The notes: a model not told the origin generated them from the letters alone. Shown: positions 33,401 to 41,774, counted from the first letter of the stretch. The stretch: DNA of 46,899 bases from DAOQTX01 sp035340715 (GCA_035340715.1 DAOQTX010000015.1:1-46899), one strand, 5' to 3'. Program-made: numbers and translations.

Positions 33401-33873
33401 TAATGATTGTCGAATGTTATGTATGGATTTTCAAGATCGACCCAATAGCCCATCTTTACTGTAAGATCGTCCCAAACATTCTTATACTTCATTACTTCTT
33501 TTCGACAGGCTACATTGTACTCTTCGATGCTAATCTTGGTGCCTATATCGTCTTTTGTAATACCTAAAGTTTTTTCAACCGCCAACTCTATTGGAAGTCC
33601 ATGTGTATCCCATCCTCCTTTTCGTTCAACGGTATAACCCTTTAGTGTTTTATATCGGCAAAAAATATCCTTAATGGCTCTTCCCATAACATGGTGAATT
33701 CCGGGAAGACCATTGGCCGATGGAGGTCCTTCGTAAAATGTAAAATTTTTTTTATCCGAACGACTACTAATCGATTTTTGAAAAATAGCTGAATCTTGCC
33801 AAAACGTTAATTGTTCATCAGCTGCCTTGACCAAATCAAGCTGTCGATATTCTTTGTACTTTGCCGTTTTCAT
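30481..33873 (-). CDS. ileS: Isoleucyl-tRNA synthetase
   Basis: A class I aminoacyl-tRNA synthetase with CP1 editing domain. The start is set at 33873 (MKTAKYKEYR), giving 1130 residues; an in-frame ATG at 33903 is less likely because it lies upstream of the -7 element. The HIGH motif is HVMG at 61-64 (NGLPGIHHVMGR), the KMSKS motif is KMSKR in NGNKMSKRLGNAVDP, and the editing domain holds TTPWTLPANCALA and the GTGIVHTASVFGADDF block. The long C-terminal region without obvious zinc cysteines matches the type found in Bacteroidota and eukaryotes, longer than E. coli IleS (about 938). Confidence 0.96.
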   Translation of the reverse strand: MKTAKYKEYRQLDLVKAADEQLTFWQDSAIFQKSISSRSDKKNFTFYEGPPSANGLPGIHHVMGRAIKDIFCRYKTLKGYTVERKGGWDTHGLPIELAVEKTLGITKDDIGTKISIEEYNVACRKEVMKYKNVWDDLTVKMGYWVDLENPYITFDNHYIESVWHLLKQLYDKDLLYKGYTIQPYSPAAGTGLSSHELNMPGTYRDVKDTSVVAQFKVVHNARSEKLFSSLSSDVYFLAWTTTPWTLPANCALAIGEHISYSLIETYNPYTFKKQCIVLASDLISRFFSEEQSQLPMNEYVEGQKKIPYKTISTLKGNDLKGIQYEQLLPYVQPNGKAFEVIAGDFVTTEDGTGIVHTASVFGADDFRVCNENGIQSIMVKDADGNDVPLVNKQGRFVKEVTDFANEPVKEEYLTDTEKEEARLAQGRDKYLTVDERIAIKLKQENKAFKVERYEHSYPHCWRTDKPILYYPLDSWFVRTTSLRQRMIELNNTINWKPKSTGTGRFGNWLENLVDWNLSRSRFWGIPLPIWVSEDRSEMICIGSVIELNAQIEKSIAAGVMKKNPIEKEDKLSDLHKPFIDEIILISDSGKPLYRESDLIDVWFDSGAMPYAQWHYPFENVEQFKNSFPADFIAEGVDQTRGWFFTLHAIAVMLFDSVAFKNVVSNGLVLDKNGNKMSKRLGNAVDPFYILKTYGPDATRWYMISNAQPWDNLRFNEEGITEVQRKFFGTLYNTYSFFALYANLDSYSVDEPSQSDEDQSELDRWIISLLNSLIKEVDSAYADYEPTRAARLLQDFVCDHLSNWYVRLSRRRFWKGEYSDDKKAAYHTLYTCLTEVSKMMSPIAPFFSDQLYRDLTHHQSTQKFESVHLSDFPMYDDSKVDRELEERMELAQTISSMVLSLRKKANLRVRQPLRKILIPVLNEQLSDEIKKVQDLILSEVNVKEILFVTNTDGLVVKKLKLNFKVLGPRVGSNMKQLTNLATTLTQNQINEYEQKGTLKINENDFSFELLNGDAEILSEDIPGWQVATQGKLTVALDTELSDELRQEGIARELVNRIQNIRKEKGFEVTDRISVKLTNNDLLRRSVTSNFDYICNEILASSLELVDQLEPQDAIEIVLEEELTTLTSVNKY

Positions 33874-33881
33874 AAGAGTTG

Positions 33882-33889
33882 CGAAGGTA
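33882..33889 (-). promoter_or_regulatory. Possible -7 element of ileS
   Basis: TACCTTCG on the minus strand (complement of 33882-33889), followed by CAACTCTT, ends 8 bases before the ileS ATG. It is identical to the element before tRNA-Leu through TACCTTCGCAA. No TTTG is seen at the usual distance upstream. Confidence 0.4.
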
Positions 33890-33909
33890 ATAAAAATACC
33901 CATCTGAGA

Positions 33910-34452
33910 ATGACTCGAAACGACCGAAATTCAGATATAGCGATAGATTTAAGGCAATGTGATCTATCAATGACCGATCAGCTACATAGGATCGGAGCAC
34001 AGACTTTTTTGGATGCTTATGAAGCTTTTTTCAATAAAGAAGACCTAAACTCCTATATCATTTCTTCCTTTTCGAAGCAACTTTTATTAGAGGAACTAGC
34101 TCATCAAAAAATCAGATATTTCCTATTATATATAAACGGTAAAGCCGGTGGGTATTTAAAATTGCGTTGGGACAGAACTTGTACATGCTCCATTTCCTTG
34201 CCGAGTTTAGAGTTAGAGCGAATTTATGTTTTGAAAGAATTCTATAGAATGAAAACCGGAAGATATATGTTGGAACGAACAATTGCTTTTGCACTCAACA
34301 ATCAATTTCGCAGCATACATTTAGGGGTTTGGCAAGAAAATAAACGAGCTATCGAATTTTATACTGCAAATGGATTTAACATCTGTGGAATAAAAAAATT
34401 CCAGTTGGGAAGCTATGAGAATGATGACTTTATAATGAGTCGTGCTCTTTAG
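33910..34452 (+). CDS. GNAT-family N-acetyltransferase
   Basis: A 180-residue acetyl-CoA-dependent acetyltransferase of unknown substrate, started at ATG 33910 (MTRNDRNSD); longer in-frame starts run into ileS. Typical GNAT features: IGAQTFLDAYEAFF near the N-terminus, the strand YFLLYINGKAGGYLKLRW, the acetyl-CoA pyrophosphate-binding region LERIYVLKEFYRMKTGRYMLERTIAFA (motif A, shown in part), and the C-terminal LGVWQENKRAIEFYTANGFNICG (motif B). It is divergent from ileS (36 bases) and overlaps the DUF2480 gene's stop by four bases. Confidence 0.85.
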   Translation: MTRNDRNSDIAIDLRQCDLSMTDQLHRIGAQTFLDAYEAFFNKEDLNSYIISSFSKQLLLEELAHQKIRYFLLYINGKAGGYLKLRWDRTCTCSISLPSLELERIYVLKEFYRMKTGRYMLERTIAFALNNQFRSIHLGVWQENKRAIEFYTANGFNICGIKKFQLGSYENDDFIMSRAL

Positions 34453-34964
34453 TTTTTCCTTTTGTAGATCGGAACCGTGCTACAGGGTTCTCCATACATG
34501 AGGCTGGAAACAAAAGGAATAAGTTTCTGACCAAATGCTACATATGCTGATTCGCTATAATATTCTGATGAACATCCTTTAATGATAACCTTAGCATCTC
34601 GATAGAGTTCGGAATTGAATTCATTAATTTTCACTAATAGATAATCTTGAATCGCTTGTTGTTTATTTCCAAAATGCACTGAAGCAGCTATGCCATTGAG
34701 TGATTGCGACAATAAAAGAAAAGTCCACTTAGGAAGCAAAGCATCAGAGCTGCAAAATATTGCTACATGTTTATTTGTATATGGCTCCCAGTTGTTTTGC
34801 TTTAATTTTTCTCTAAAATCTTTTTCCTTCAAAAGGATTTCTTCAAACAACCAACCCCGAATATCCAATTCAACAAAGTCCGGAATTGGAAACAATTCTT
34901 CAAGGTCTAATACAATTAATCCACTTGACTGAACTCGATTTATTATTTCTTGATTACCGTCCAT
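34449..34964 (-). CDS. DUF2480 family protein
   Basis: The start is at 34964 (MDGNQEIINRVQSSG), giving 171 residues; upstream in-frame starts lie inside the preceding gene. It resembles the Bacteroidota DUF2480 family, with LIVLDLEELFPIPDFVELDIRGWLF (shown in part), VAIFCSSDALLPKWTFLLL and YRDAKVIIKGCSSEYYSESAYV. No catalytic motif is clear; C148 sits in the conserved KGCSS segment. It is the last gene of the suf run, two bases downstream of the SufT-like gene, so a role near Fe-S assembly is plausible but unproven. Confidence 0.75.
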   Translation of the reverse strand: MDGNQEIINRVQSSGLIVLDLEELFPIPDFVELDIRGWLFEEILLKEKDFREKLKQNNWEPYTNKHVAIFCSSDALLPKWTFLLLSQSLNGIAASVHFGNKQQAIQDYLLVKINEFNSELYRDAKVIIKGCSSEYYSESAYVAFGQKLIPFVSSLMYGEPCSTVPIYKRKN

Positions 34965-34966
34965 GA

Positions 34967-35293
34967 TTACCACATTCCAAGTTCTAATTTGGCTTCTTCG
35001 CTCATCATATCTTTTTCCCATGGAGGATCAAAAGTTACTTCAACTTTGGCTGAATTCACCTCAGGAAGTCCTTTAATCTTTTCTTCGATTTCAACCGGCA
35101 ACGATTCTGCAACCGGACACGCGGGAGAAGTCAATGTCATTTGAACGATAACATCATTTCCTAATGAAACGTCAATATTATAGATCAATCCAAGCTCTAA
35201 AATATTAACCGGAATTTCAGGATCATAGCAGGATCGCAATACATCTACAACTCTTTTATTTAAGGGAATTATATTTTGGATTGAATCAATCAT
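34967..35293 (-). CDS. SufT-like DUF59 (MIP18/PaaD family) protein
   Basis: A 108-residue protein of the DUF59 family, whose members assist Fe-S cluster maturation or transfer. The core is DVLRSCYDPEIPVNILELGLIYN, shown in part, with the conserved cysteine region QMTLTSPACPVAESLP and VEVTFDPPWEKDMMSEEAK at the C-terminus. It overlaps the sufE stop by 8 bases and is followed after two bases by the DUF2480 gene, so it is translationally embedded in the suf operon. Confidence 0.9.
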   Translation of the reverse strand: MIDSIQNIIPLNKRVVDVLRSCYDPEIPVNILELGLIYNIDVSLGNDVIVQMTLTSPACPVAESLPVEIEEKIKGLPEVNSAKVEVTFDPPWEKDMMSEEAKLELGMW

Positions 35294-35711
35294 TTTTTGC
35301 AGATAAAGCCAGTGCGTAATATTTTACTTGTTTAATTATGGCAACCAGTCCATTTGCTCGGGTTGGTGCTATATGTTTTTGTAGTCCAATTTCTTCGATA
35401 AAATGAATGGGAGCATTAAGTATTTCATCAGGTGTTCTGTTCTGTAGCAACTTCATTAACAAAGCTATTTCACCTTTTACAAAAACAGAATCACTATCAC
35501 AGTGAAAAAACAAACGTTCACCTTTTCGTTCCGGAAAGATCCATACGCTCGATTGGCAGCCTTTCACTTTATTCTGATCCACTTTGTATTCAGGCGGCAT
35601 TGGATCTAATTTTTGCCCTAGTTCTATGATGTAATGATATCTATCGGGCCATTGATCGAACAATTCAAAATCTTCTACTATTTCTCTATCTATTTCTGCT
35701 ACACTTTTCAT
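35286..35711 (-). CDS. sufE: Cysteine desulfurase sulfur acceptor SufE
   Basis: Accepts persulfide sulfur from SufS and passes it to SufBCD; 141 residues. The active cysteine is C52 in KVKGCQSSVWIF, in the expected loop. Other family blocks are FELFDQWPDRYHYIIELGQ and PTRANGLVAIIKQVKYYA. It overlaps sufS by four bases at its start and the DUF59 gene by eight at its end. Confidence 0.95.
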   Translation of the reverse strand: MKSVAEIDREIVEDFELFDQWPDRYHYIIELGQKLDPMPPEYKVDQNKVKGCQSSVWIFPERKGERLFFHCDSDSVFVKGEIALLMKLLQNRTPDEILNAPIHFIEEIGLQKHIAPTRANGLVAIIKQVKYYALALSAKND

Positions 35712-36961
35712 CTCAATAGTTTTATTCCTTGTTTTGTGGCTGAGATAAATTGATCGATTTCTTCTTTAGTATTATAAAACAATATTGAAGCACGTAGTGT
35801 ACCGGGAATATTAAACCGATCCATAACAGGTTCGGTACAATGATGGCCTGTTCGAACTGCAATACCAAATGTGTCTAGATACATTCCTAAATCCAAATGA
35901 TTGACTCCTTCTACTATAAATGATGCAACCCCCGACACTTTAGAAGCGGTTCCAATCAATCGCACTCCATCTATACTTGATAACTGATTGCGCATATAAT
36001 TCAACAAATAATCTTCATATTGTTCAACAGCCGATCGGTTTATCGAATTCCAATAATCAATGGCAGCACCTAGGCTAATGACTCCTTCAATATTAGGAGT
36101 GCCTGCTTCGAATTTAAATGGTAAATCATTATAAGTAGTTTCGGTGAAGCTCACATTTTTGATCATCTCACCGCCACCTTCAATTGGTTTCATTTCACTT
36201 AACCACTTTTTCTTACCATACAATACGCCTATTCCTGTTCCCGCCATCATCTTATGTCCTGAAAAGGCAAAGAAATCTACATCGAGTTGTTGCACATCAA
36301 TTCTTTGATGACATACTGCTTGTGCTCCATCCAACAGTACTGGAATATTATTCTGATGTGCTAAGTCAATAATCTTTTCTGCCGCATTCACTGTTCCAAG
36401 TGAATTACTCACATAGCAAATAGAAATGAGTTTTGTCTTTTCATGGATTGACTCTTTGAATTTTTCCATATTCAACTCGCCACTATCCAAAATAGGTATT
36501 ACTTTTAGTCGAGTATTAAATTGTTCACAAATCATTTGCCAAGGAACAATATTGCTATGATGTTCCATTTCGCTGATCAGTATTTCATCGCCCTCTTTTA
36601 AAAAAGTTTGAGCGAATGATTTAGCTATTAAATTAATGGAAGCGGTAGTGCCGGAAGTGTAGATAATCTCTTGTTCGCTTTGGGCATTGATGAAGTTTTT
36701 AACTTTCACCCTCACATCTTCAAAAGCAGCACTAGCTTCCTGACTAAGGAAATGAACCCCTCGATGGACATTTGCATTGTAGGTTTTGTAATACTGACTG
36801 ATTGCATCAATTACCTGCTTAGGTTTCTGAGAGGTGGCAGCATTGTCCAGATAGATCAGCGGTCTCTGGTTAACTTCTTGTGTTAGAATCGGAAAATCAT
36901 TTCGCAAAACCGCAGGATCAAAACCGAGCTGATCTGATGGTATGAATAATTCCTTTTCCAT
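35708..36961 (-). CDS. sufS: Cysteine desulfurase SufS
   Basis: A PLP-dependent class V aminotransferase-fold enzyme that takes sulfur from cysteine as an enzyme-bound persulfide; 417 residues. PLP-lysine K237 is in FAFSGHKMMAGTG, the active cysteine C375 in RTGHHCTEPVM, and the type II (SufS) group is marked by RGVHFLSQEAS, TSGTTASINLIA and MEHHSNIVPWQ. It lies three bases downstream of sufD and overlaps sufE, in the order B-C-D-S-E. Confidence 0.97.
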   Translation of the reverse strand: MEKELFIPSDQLGFDPAVLRNDFPILTQEVNQRPLIYLDNAATSQKPKQVIDAISQYYKTYNANVHRGVHFLSQEASAAFEDVRVKVKNFINAQSEQEIIYTSGTTASINLIAKSFAQTFLKEGDEILISEMEHHSNIVPWQMICEQFNTRLKVIPILDSGELNMEKFKESIHEKTKLISICYVSNSLGTVNAAEKIIDLAHQNNIPVLLDGAQAVCHQRIDVQQLDVDFFAFSGHKMMAGTGIGVLYGKKKWLSEMKPIEGGGEMIKNVSFTETTYNDLPFKFEAGTPNIEGVISLGAAIDYWNSINRSAVEQYEDYLLNYMRNQLSSIDGVRLIGTASKVSGVASFIVEGVNHLDLGMYLDTFGIAVRTGHHCTEPVMDRFNIPGTLRASILFYNTKEEIDQFISATKQGIKLLR

Positions 36962-36964
36962 TTT

Positions 36965-38272
36965 TTAATCCGGAAAATTTTCTTCCGCTTTTCTAGTTAA
37001 GTAGGTCTTGATCGGATCTTGAATTACTTTGTTGATCAATTCAGCAGAATAGGCATGCATCAACATTTCACGTGCTTCGTTAAAACCAATACCTCTGCTT
37101 TGCAAATAAAACAATGCCTCTTCATCCAATTGTCCGGTAGTAGCCCCATGAGAACATTTTACATCATCGGCAAATATTTCCAGTTGAGGTTTCGCATACA
37201 TATGCGCCTCATCTGAAAGCAATAAATTTTTATTCTCTTGAAATGCATTTGTTTTTTGAGCTGCTTGCCGAACAAATACTTTTCCATTAAAAATTCCTGT
37301 TCCATTATGTCCTGCAATGCCTTTATAAAGCTCATAACTAACCGAATGAGGAGCTATGTGATCTACAAGGGTATGATTGTCGATTAATCTGTTTTTACCC
37401 GCAAGATAAAGTCCATTTAAATGTGCTTCAATATCACGCCCTAATAGTCGAATGATAAGATTGTTTCGACAATAAGTTCCGCTTAACGCAAAAGTATGTA
37501 TTGAGAAATGAGCTCCGTCTTTTAACTCTGCAAAAGTTTGATCCATTGCAAAGGAATTTTCCTTTCCTTCTTGAATCTTCAACCAATCAATTTTTGAGTT
37601 TTTATCTCCAAATATTTCAGTAACTAAGACTGAACTGTGTTTAGAATCGCCTGAAGTGGTATAGTGATGAATCACTCGAGCGGAGCTGTTTACTCCGGCA
37701 ATGAACAAAATGCGTGGCGCTGTAGAAATTTTTTCGATGCTCTCATAATGCTCCGAAATAAAAATATCATTTTCTAATGTAACCCCATCTGGAATATACA
37801 CTACAAGTATATCGGAGAACATTGCCGTATTTAAATGGGTATAAACATCTGAATTGGCTTGTGCTGTGCAATTAAGATATCGCTTAATGTCAATCTGAGC
37901 CGGCACTCCGTGTATCGAACCAATGTAGACTCCGTTTGATTCCGTTTCAATTCTGCTGGCTTGATGATCTAATCTGCCGTTAAAGAATTGAAGAAGATGT
38001 ATTTTACTGTCAAAAGTTTGAAGCAGTTCATTATCAATTGCAGCTTGTTTTTTATCATTTGAAGAACCAAAACTTCCTAAAGAACTATTAAACAATTCAG
38101 GCTTGGTGTATTTGTATTCTTCATCTTTTGAATGAGCAAACCCATCATTAATATGTACAGATGCCAATTTCTTAAGTTCCAATATAAAAGGATTGCCGGA
38201 AAAATACATTGCGGTTTGATCTGCTTCTTCTATCACGTTGCCTGTATATGAAATTTGAGTTGTTAAGGTCAT
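36965..38272 (-). CDS. sufD: Fe-S assembly scaffold component SufD
   Basis: Partner of SufB and SufC in the SufBC2D scaffold; 435 residues. The N-terminal part is poorly conserved as usual. The C-terminal beta-helix carries HTFALSGTYCRNNLIIRLLG, shown in part, YLAGKNRLIDNHTLVDH, NGTGIFNGKVFVRQAAQKTNAFQ (part) and LEIFADDVKCSHGATTGQLDE (part), with the histidine in CSHGAT conserved. It is 15 bases downstream of sufC. Confidence 0.95.
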   Translation of the reverse strand: MTLTTQISYTGNVIEEADQTAMYFSGNPFILELKKLASVHINDGFAHSKDEEYKYTKPELFNSSLGSFGSSNDKKQAAIDNELLQTFDSKIHLLQFFNGRLDHQASRIETESNGVYIGSIHGVPAQIDIKRYLNCTAQANSDVYTHLNTAMFSDILVVYIPDGVTLENDIFISEHYESIEKISTAPRILFIAGVNSSARVIHHYTTSGDSKHSSVLVTEIFGDKNSKIDWLKIQEGKENSFAMDQTFAELKDGAHFSIHTFALSGTYCRNNLIIRLLGRDIEAHLNGLYLAGKNRLIDNHTLVDHIAPHSVSYELYKGIAGHNGTGIFNGKVFVRQAAQKTNAFQENKNLLLSDEAHMYAKPQLEIFADDVKCSHGATTGQLDEEALFYLQSRGIGFNEAREMLMHAYSAELINKVIQDPIKTYLTRKAEENFPD

Positions 38273-38287
38273 ATTACTTTATAAAAA

Positions 38288-39043
38288 TTAAACAGAGGTG
38301 CTTTCAGTCTTCAACCAATCGTACCCTTTTTCTTCCAATTCCAAAGCCAATTCTTTGGTACCTGTTTTTACAATTCTTCCTTTGTTTAGCACATGAACAA
38401 CATCCGGAACGATATAATCTAGCAATCGTTGATAGTGAGTAATTACTATGAATGCTTTGTTCTCTGCTTTAAGTTTATTTACTCCATTGGCTACAATGCG
38501 AAGTGCATCAATATCCAGACCTGAATCGGTTTCGTCAAGAATAGCAAGTATCGGATTTAGCATGGCCATTTGAAAGATTTCATTTCTCTTTTTTTCTCCT
38601 CCTGAAAATCCTTCATTGACAGCCCTTGTGGTTAAGCTCTTATCCAACTCTACCAATTGCATTTTCTCTTTCATCAATTTTAAAAAATCTTTTGAATCCA
38701 ATTCAGGCATTTGATGATGTTTTCTAATTTCATTCACTGCTGACTTTAGAAAGTTGGCATTGCTTACACCCGGAATTTCAACCGGATATTGAAAGGCAAG
38801 AAACAACCCTTCTCTTGCTCTTTCTTCGGGCGACATTTCTAACAAATCTTTTCCGTTAAATAAAACTTCTCCACTCTCAACTTCGTAATCTTCTCTTCCG
38901 GCCAAGACAGAAGCCAATGTACTTTTACCTGATCCGTTAGGCCCCATTATGGCGTGTATCTCACCAGCTTTTACTTCCAGATTCAATCCATTCAATATTT
39001 TTTTTCCTTCGATGGATGCACTTAAATTCTTAATTGTTATCAT
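38288..39043 (-). CDS. sufC: Fe-S assembly ATPase SufC
   Basis: ABC-type ATPase of the SufBCD complex; 251 residues. Walker A is GPNGSGKST (34-42), the signature is FSGGEKKRNEI, Walker B is LAILDETDSGLDID, and the switch histidine lies in VITHYQRLLDYI. ETDSGLDID is typical of SufC rather than transport ATPases. No membrane domain is encoded nearby. It lies 19 bases downstream of sufB. Confidence 0.97.
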   Translation of the reverse strand: MITIKNLSASIEGKKILNGLNLEVKAGEIHAIMGPNGSGKSTLASVLAGREDYEVESGEVLFNGKDLLEMSPEERAREGLFLAFQYPVEIPGVSNANFLKSAVNEIRKHHQMPELDSKDFLKLMKEKMQLVELDKSLTTRAVNEGFSGGEKKRNEIFQMAMLNPILAILDETDSGLDIDALRIVANGVNKLKAENKAFIVITHYQRLLDYIVPDVVHVLNKGRIVKTGTKELALELEEKGYDWLKTESTSV

Positions 39044-39062
39044 TTTTTTATTTTCTCTTTAA

Positions 39063-40508
39063 TTATCCTACACTTCCCTCTAAAGTTATTGCTAAAAGCT
39101 TTTGCGCTTCAACAGCAAACTCCATAGGTAATTGATTAAACACTTCTTTGCAATATCCATTTACAATCATACTTACCGCATCTTCTGTTGACAATCCTCT
39201 TTGATTGCAATAAAAAATCTGGTCCTCTCCAATTTTGCTAGTAGTCGCTTCATGCTCCACTTTTGCACTTTGGTTGTTAACTTCTAAATATGGAAACGTA
39301 TGTGCTCCACATTGATCTCCAAGCAACAAACTGTCACACTGAGAAAAATTTCTTGCATTGGTAGCTTTGCTTCCGATGCGCACCAGACCTCTGTAACTGT
39401 TTTGAGAAAAACCAGCACTGATTCCTTTCGAAACAATGGTGCTTTTAGTATTTCTACCAATATGAACCATCTTAGTGCCTGTATCGGCTTGTTGATGATT
39501 TTTGGTAACCGCTACCGAATAAAATTCTCCGATTGAATGATCCCCTTTAAGGATTACGCTTGGATATTTCCAGGTAACAGCGGAACCTGTTTCTACTTGA
39601 GTCCAGGAAATTTTCGAATTAGATCCTTCACAAACTCCTCGCTTAGTTACAAAATTGTACACGCCACCTTTTCCATTTTTATCTCCTGGATACCAGTTTT
39701 GAACGGTACTGTATTTCACATTCGCATCTTTCATAGAAATAATTTCTACTACAGCGGCATGCAATTGATTTTCATCTCTCATTGGAGCGGTACATCCTTC
39801 TAGGTAAGAAACTTGACTGCCTTCATCGGCCACAATTAAAGTTCTTTCGAATTGACCGGTTCCTGCGGTATTGATTCTAAAATAGGTGGACAACTCCATC
39901 GGACAGCGTACCCCTTTTGGGATATAGCAAAAAGAACCGTCACTAAAAACAGCCGCATTTAATGCCGCATAAAAATTATCGGTATAAGGCACTACAGAAC
40001 CTAAATATTTTTTAATCAACTCGGGATGTTCGTGCACCGCTTCTGAAAAGGAACAGAATATGATGCCGAGTTCTTTAAGGCTCTCACGAAAAGTAGTCTT
40101 TACAGAAACACTGTCGATTACCGCATCAACGGCAACTCCTGCCAATCGCTTTTGCTCATCTAATGAAATGCCTAGTTTGTCAAATGTGGCTTTCAATTCC
40201 GGATCAAGTTCGTCTAAACTATTGAGTGTTGGTTTTTGTTTAGGTGCTGCATAATAAATGATTTTATCGAAGTCAACTTTTTTGTAGTTCACGTTTGGCC
40301 ATTCAGGCTCTGTGAGCGTTAACCAATGGCGATAAGCCTTTAAACGGTATTCCAAAAGAAACTGAGGTTCGTTTTTCTTTTCAGAAATAAAACGGATTAT
40401 ATCTTCATTCAAGCCAGGAGGAGCTGTTTCGGTTTCAATATCGCTCGTAAAACCATATTTATATTCCTCGCTGGTTACTTTATCAATTATTTGCTGGTCT
40501 TCAGACAT
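39063..40508 (-). CDS. sufB: Fe-S assembly scaffold SufB
   Basis: The cluster-building subunit of SufBCD; 481 residues, normal length. Conserved blocks include FCSFSEAVHEHPELIKKYLG, FSDGSFCYIPKGVRCPMELSTYFRIN (part), DEGSQVSYLEGCTAP, GISAGFSQNSYRGLV and DQIFYCNQRGLSTEDA, which holds a conserved cysteine. It follows sufA by 45 bases. Confidence 0.97.
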   Translation of the reverse strand: MSEDQQIIDKVTSEEYKYGFTSDIETETAPPGLNEDIIRFISEKKNEPQFLLEYRLKAYRHWLTLTEPEWPNVNYKKVDFDKIIYYAAPKQKPTLNSLDELDPELKATFDKLGISLDEQKRLAGVAVDAVIDSVSVKTTFRESLKELGIIFCSFSEAVHEHPELIKKYLGSVVPYTDNFYAALNAAVFSDGSFCYIPKGVRCPMELSTYFRINTAGTGQFERTLIVADEGSQVSYLEGCTAPMRDENQLHAAVVEIISMKDANVKYSTVQNWYPGDKNGKGGVYNFVTKRGVCEGSNSKISWTQVETGSAVTWKYPSVILKGDHSIGEFYSVAVTKNHQQADTGTKMVHIGRNTKSTIVSKGISAGFSQNSYRGLVRIGSKATNARNFSQCDSLLLGDQCGAHTFPYLEVNNQSAKVEHEATTSKIGEDQIFYCNQRGLSTEDAVSMIVNGYCKEVFNQLPMEFAVEAQKLLAITLEGSVG

Positions 40509-40553
40509 TCAAATTTTTATTTAGACTAATTGTAAATTACGTATTAAAAAAAA

Positions 40554-40880
40554 TCAAACAGAGAAACTCTCACCGCAACCACAAGTACGGGATGCATTAG
40601 GATTATTAAAGTTGAAACCTTTTCCGTTTAATCCATCGGTAAAATCAAGTTCGGTTCCTACTAAGTATAAAAAACTTTTTCGATCTACCACAATTCGAAC
40701 TCCTTTATCCTCGAAAACTTTATCTTCTTCTTTTATTTGGTTATCGAACTCAAGTTTATATGAAAGTCCTGAACAACCACCCCCCTCAACTCCAACACGT
40801 ACAAAATAAGTAGTGTCCCTATTTTCGGCTGTCATTAATTCCGATATCCTGTTTAATGCTCTATTGCTAACGGTAATCAT
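40554..40880 (-). CDS. sufA: A-type Fe-S carrier protein (SufA/IscA family)
   Basis: A small cluster carrier that passes Fe-S clusters from the SufBCD scaffold to targets; 108 residues. The three cluster-binding cysteines are C36 (EGGGCSGLSYKLEF) and C100/C102 (SRTCGCGESF). It is the first gene of the suf operon and is preceded by a strong consensus promoter. SufA, IscA and ErpA cannot be separated by sequence alone; SufA is chosen from context. Confidence 0.93.
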   Translation of the reverse strand: MITVSNRALNRISELMTAENRDTTYFVRVGVEGGGCSGLSYKLEFDNQIKEEDKVFEDKGVRIVVDRKSFLYLVGTELDFTDGLNGKGFNFNNPNASRTCGCGESFSV

Positions 40881-40916
40881 TGATTTTTAGCGTTATTAAT
40901 GGTTAATAATGCCTTG

Positions 40917-40948
40917 CAAAGATACGTCTAAAACCTGTGCAAGGCAAA
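40917..40948 (-). promoter_or_regulatory. Promoter of the suf operon
   Basis: On the minus strand TTTG (complement of 40945-40948) is followed after 20 bases by TATCTTTG (complement of 40917-40924), both perfect matches to the Bacteroidota consensus. The predicted start is near 40910, giving a leader of about 30 bases before sufA. I see no obvious operator repeat overlapping it. Confidence 0.8.
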
Positions 40949-41047
40949 AGAATGTGTCGTTAAAACACAAAATATCACAAAAGGTTATCATATGCTTCGT
41001 TAAGCATTAAAAATATACTGAGCCCGTCTTTGAAGATAAGGAGATTT

Positions 41048-41079
41048 TAAAAAAAATAACCCCAGAATGTCTAGGGTTA
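41048..41079 (-). terminator. Intrinsic terminator of the coiled-coil protein gene
   Basis: On the minus strand TAACCC (complement of 41074-41079) pairs with GGGTTA (complement of 41057-41062) across an 11-base loop, and eight T follow. It lies about 20 bases after the stop at 41100 and would end the rlmN-to-coiled-coil run before the suf promoter. Confidence 0.72.
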
Positions 41080-41099
41080 ATCATATATAGAATTTTATG

Positions 41100-41774
41100 T
41101 TAATCGACTTTAGAAGCTTTGTCTTTCAATCGATTCAGGTCATCGTAATCGTTTTTTATTTTCTCTTTCAATGTACCTTGCTCTTTGATTAAGTTTTGAA
41201 TTTCTTTTTCATTGTCCTCAATCTTTTTCTTCATCGATTTTATTTCGCTTTCCAACTTGGCTTGTTCTTTTTCCTTTTTCTTCAATAAGTCTTTACTGTC
41301 TTTCCAGCGATCTTCAGCTGCTTCAACTTGGTTAAGCGATACTTTTTTTCTCACATTTAAAGACAGGTCATACATCATTTGATTGATATTAACAGCCTTG
41401 TCGGGATTGATTTGTGCCGAATAATAATTACTCTCAGCATCGCTAAAAGCCATGATTAATTCTATTCCATCTACTCGCTCAACTATATCATACTCAACAA
41501 AAACAGGATTTGGAGAAACCGAGTTTAACTCAAGATATTTTCCCTTGCTATCTCTTTTAGGTAGTTTTACTTTGTTTCTGTTGTCTTTCATCCAGCTTGA
41601 AACTGCCTTCTCAGTCATCTTTTTATTCGCTTCGGGAATAAAGGAAGAGAATGCATCAACATACGACCCATTAGCATTCATTTTTGTGTCTTTTATTTGA
41701 ATGCTTTGAGCATGAATAGAAAAAGTTCCAATTATTAAGAAAAAGAGCAGAGCTAAATTTTTAAAAGTTTTCAT
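41100..41774 (-). CDS. Secreted coiled-coil protein, unknown function
   Basis: A 224-residue protein. Residues 1-22 are a signal peptide (LALLFFLIIGTFSIHAQ). Residues about 25-145 form a globular part with QIKDTKMNANGSYVDAFSSF, YDIVERVDGIELIMAFSD and MMYDLSLNVRKKVS. Residues about 150-222 are a highly charged coiled coil (for example KDLLKKKEKEQAKLESEIKS) that could oligomerise. I do not recognise a named family. It sits 39 bases downstream of the DUF502 gene and just before a terminator, so it may be envelope-associated and co-transcribed. Confidence 0.72.
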   Translation of the reverse strand: MKTFKNLALLFFLIIGTFSIHAQSIQIKDTKMNANGSYVDAFSSFIPEANKKMTEKAVSSWMKDNRNKVKLPKRDSKGKYLELNSVSPNPVFVEYDIVERVDGIELIMAFSDAESNYYSAQINPDKAVNINQMMYDLSLNVRKKVSLNQVEAAEDRWKDSKDLLKKKEKEQAKLESEIKSMKKKIEDNEKEIQNLIKEQGTLKEKIKNDYDDLNRLKDKASKVD

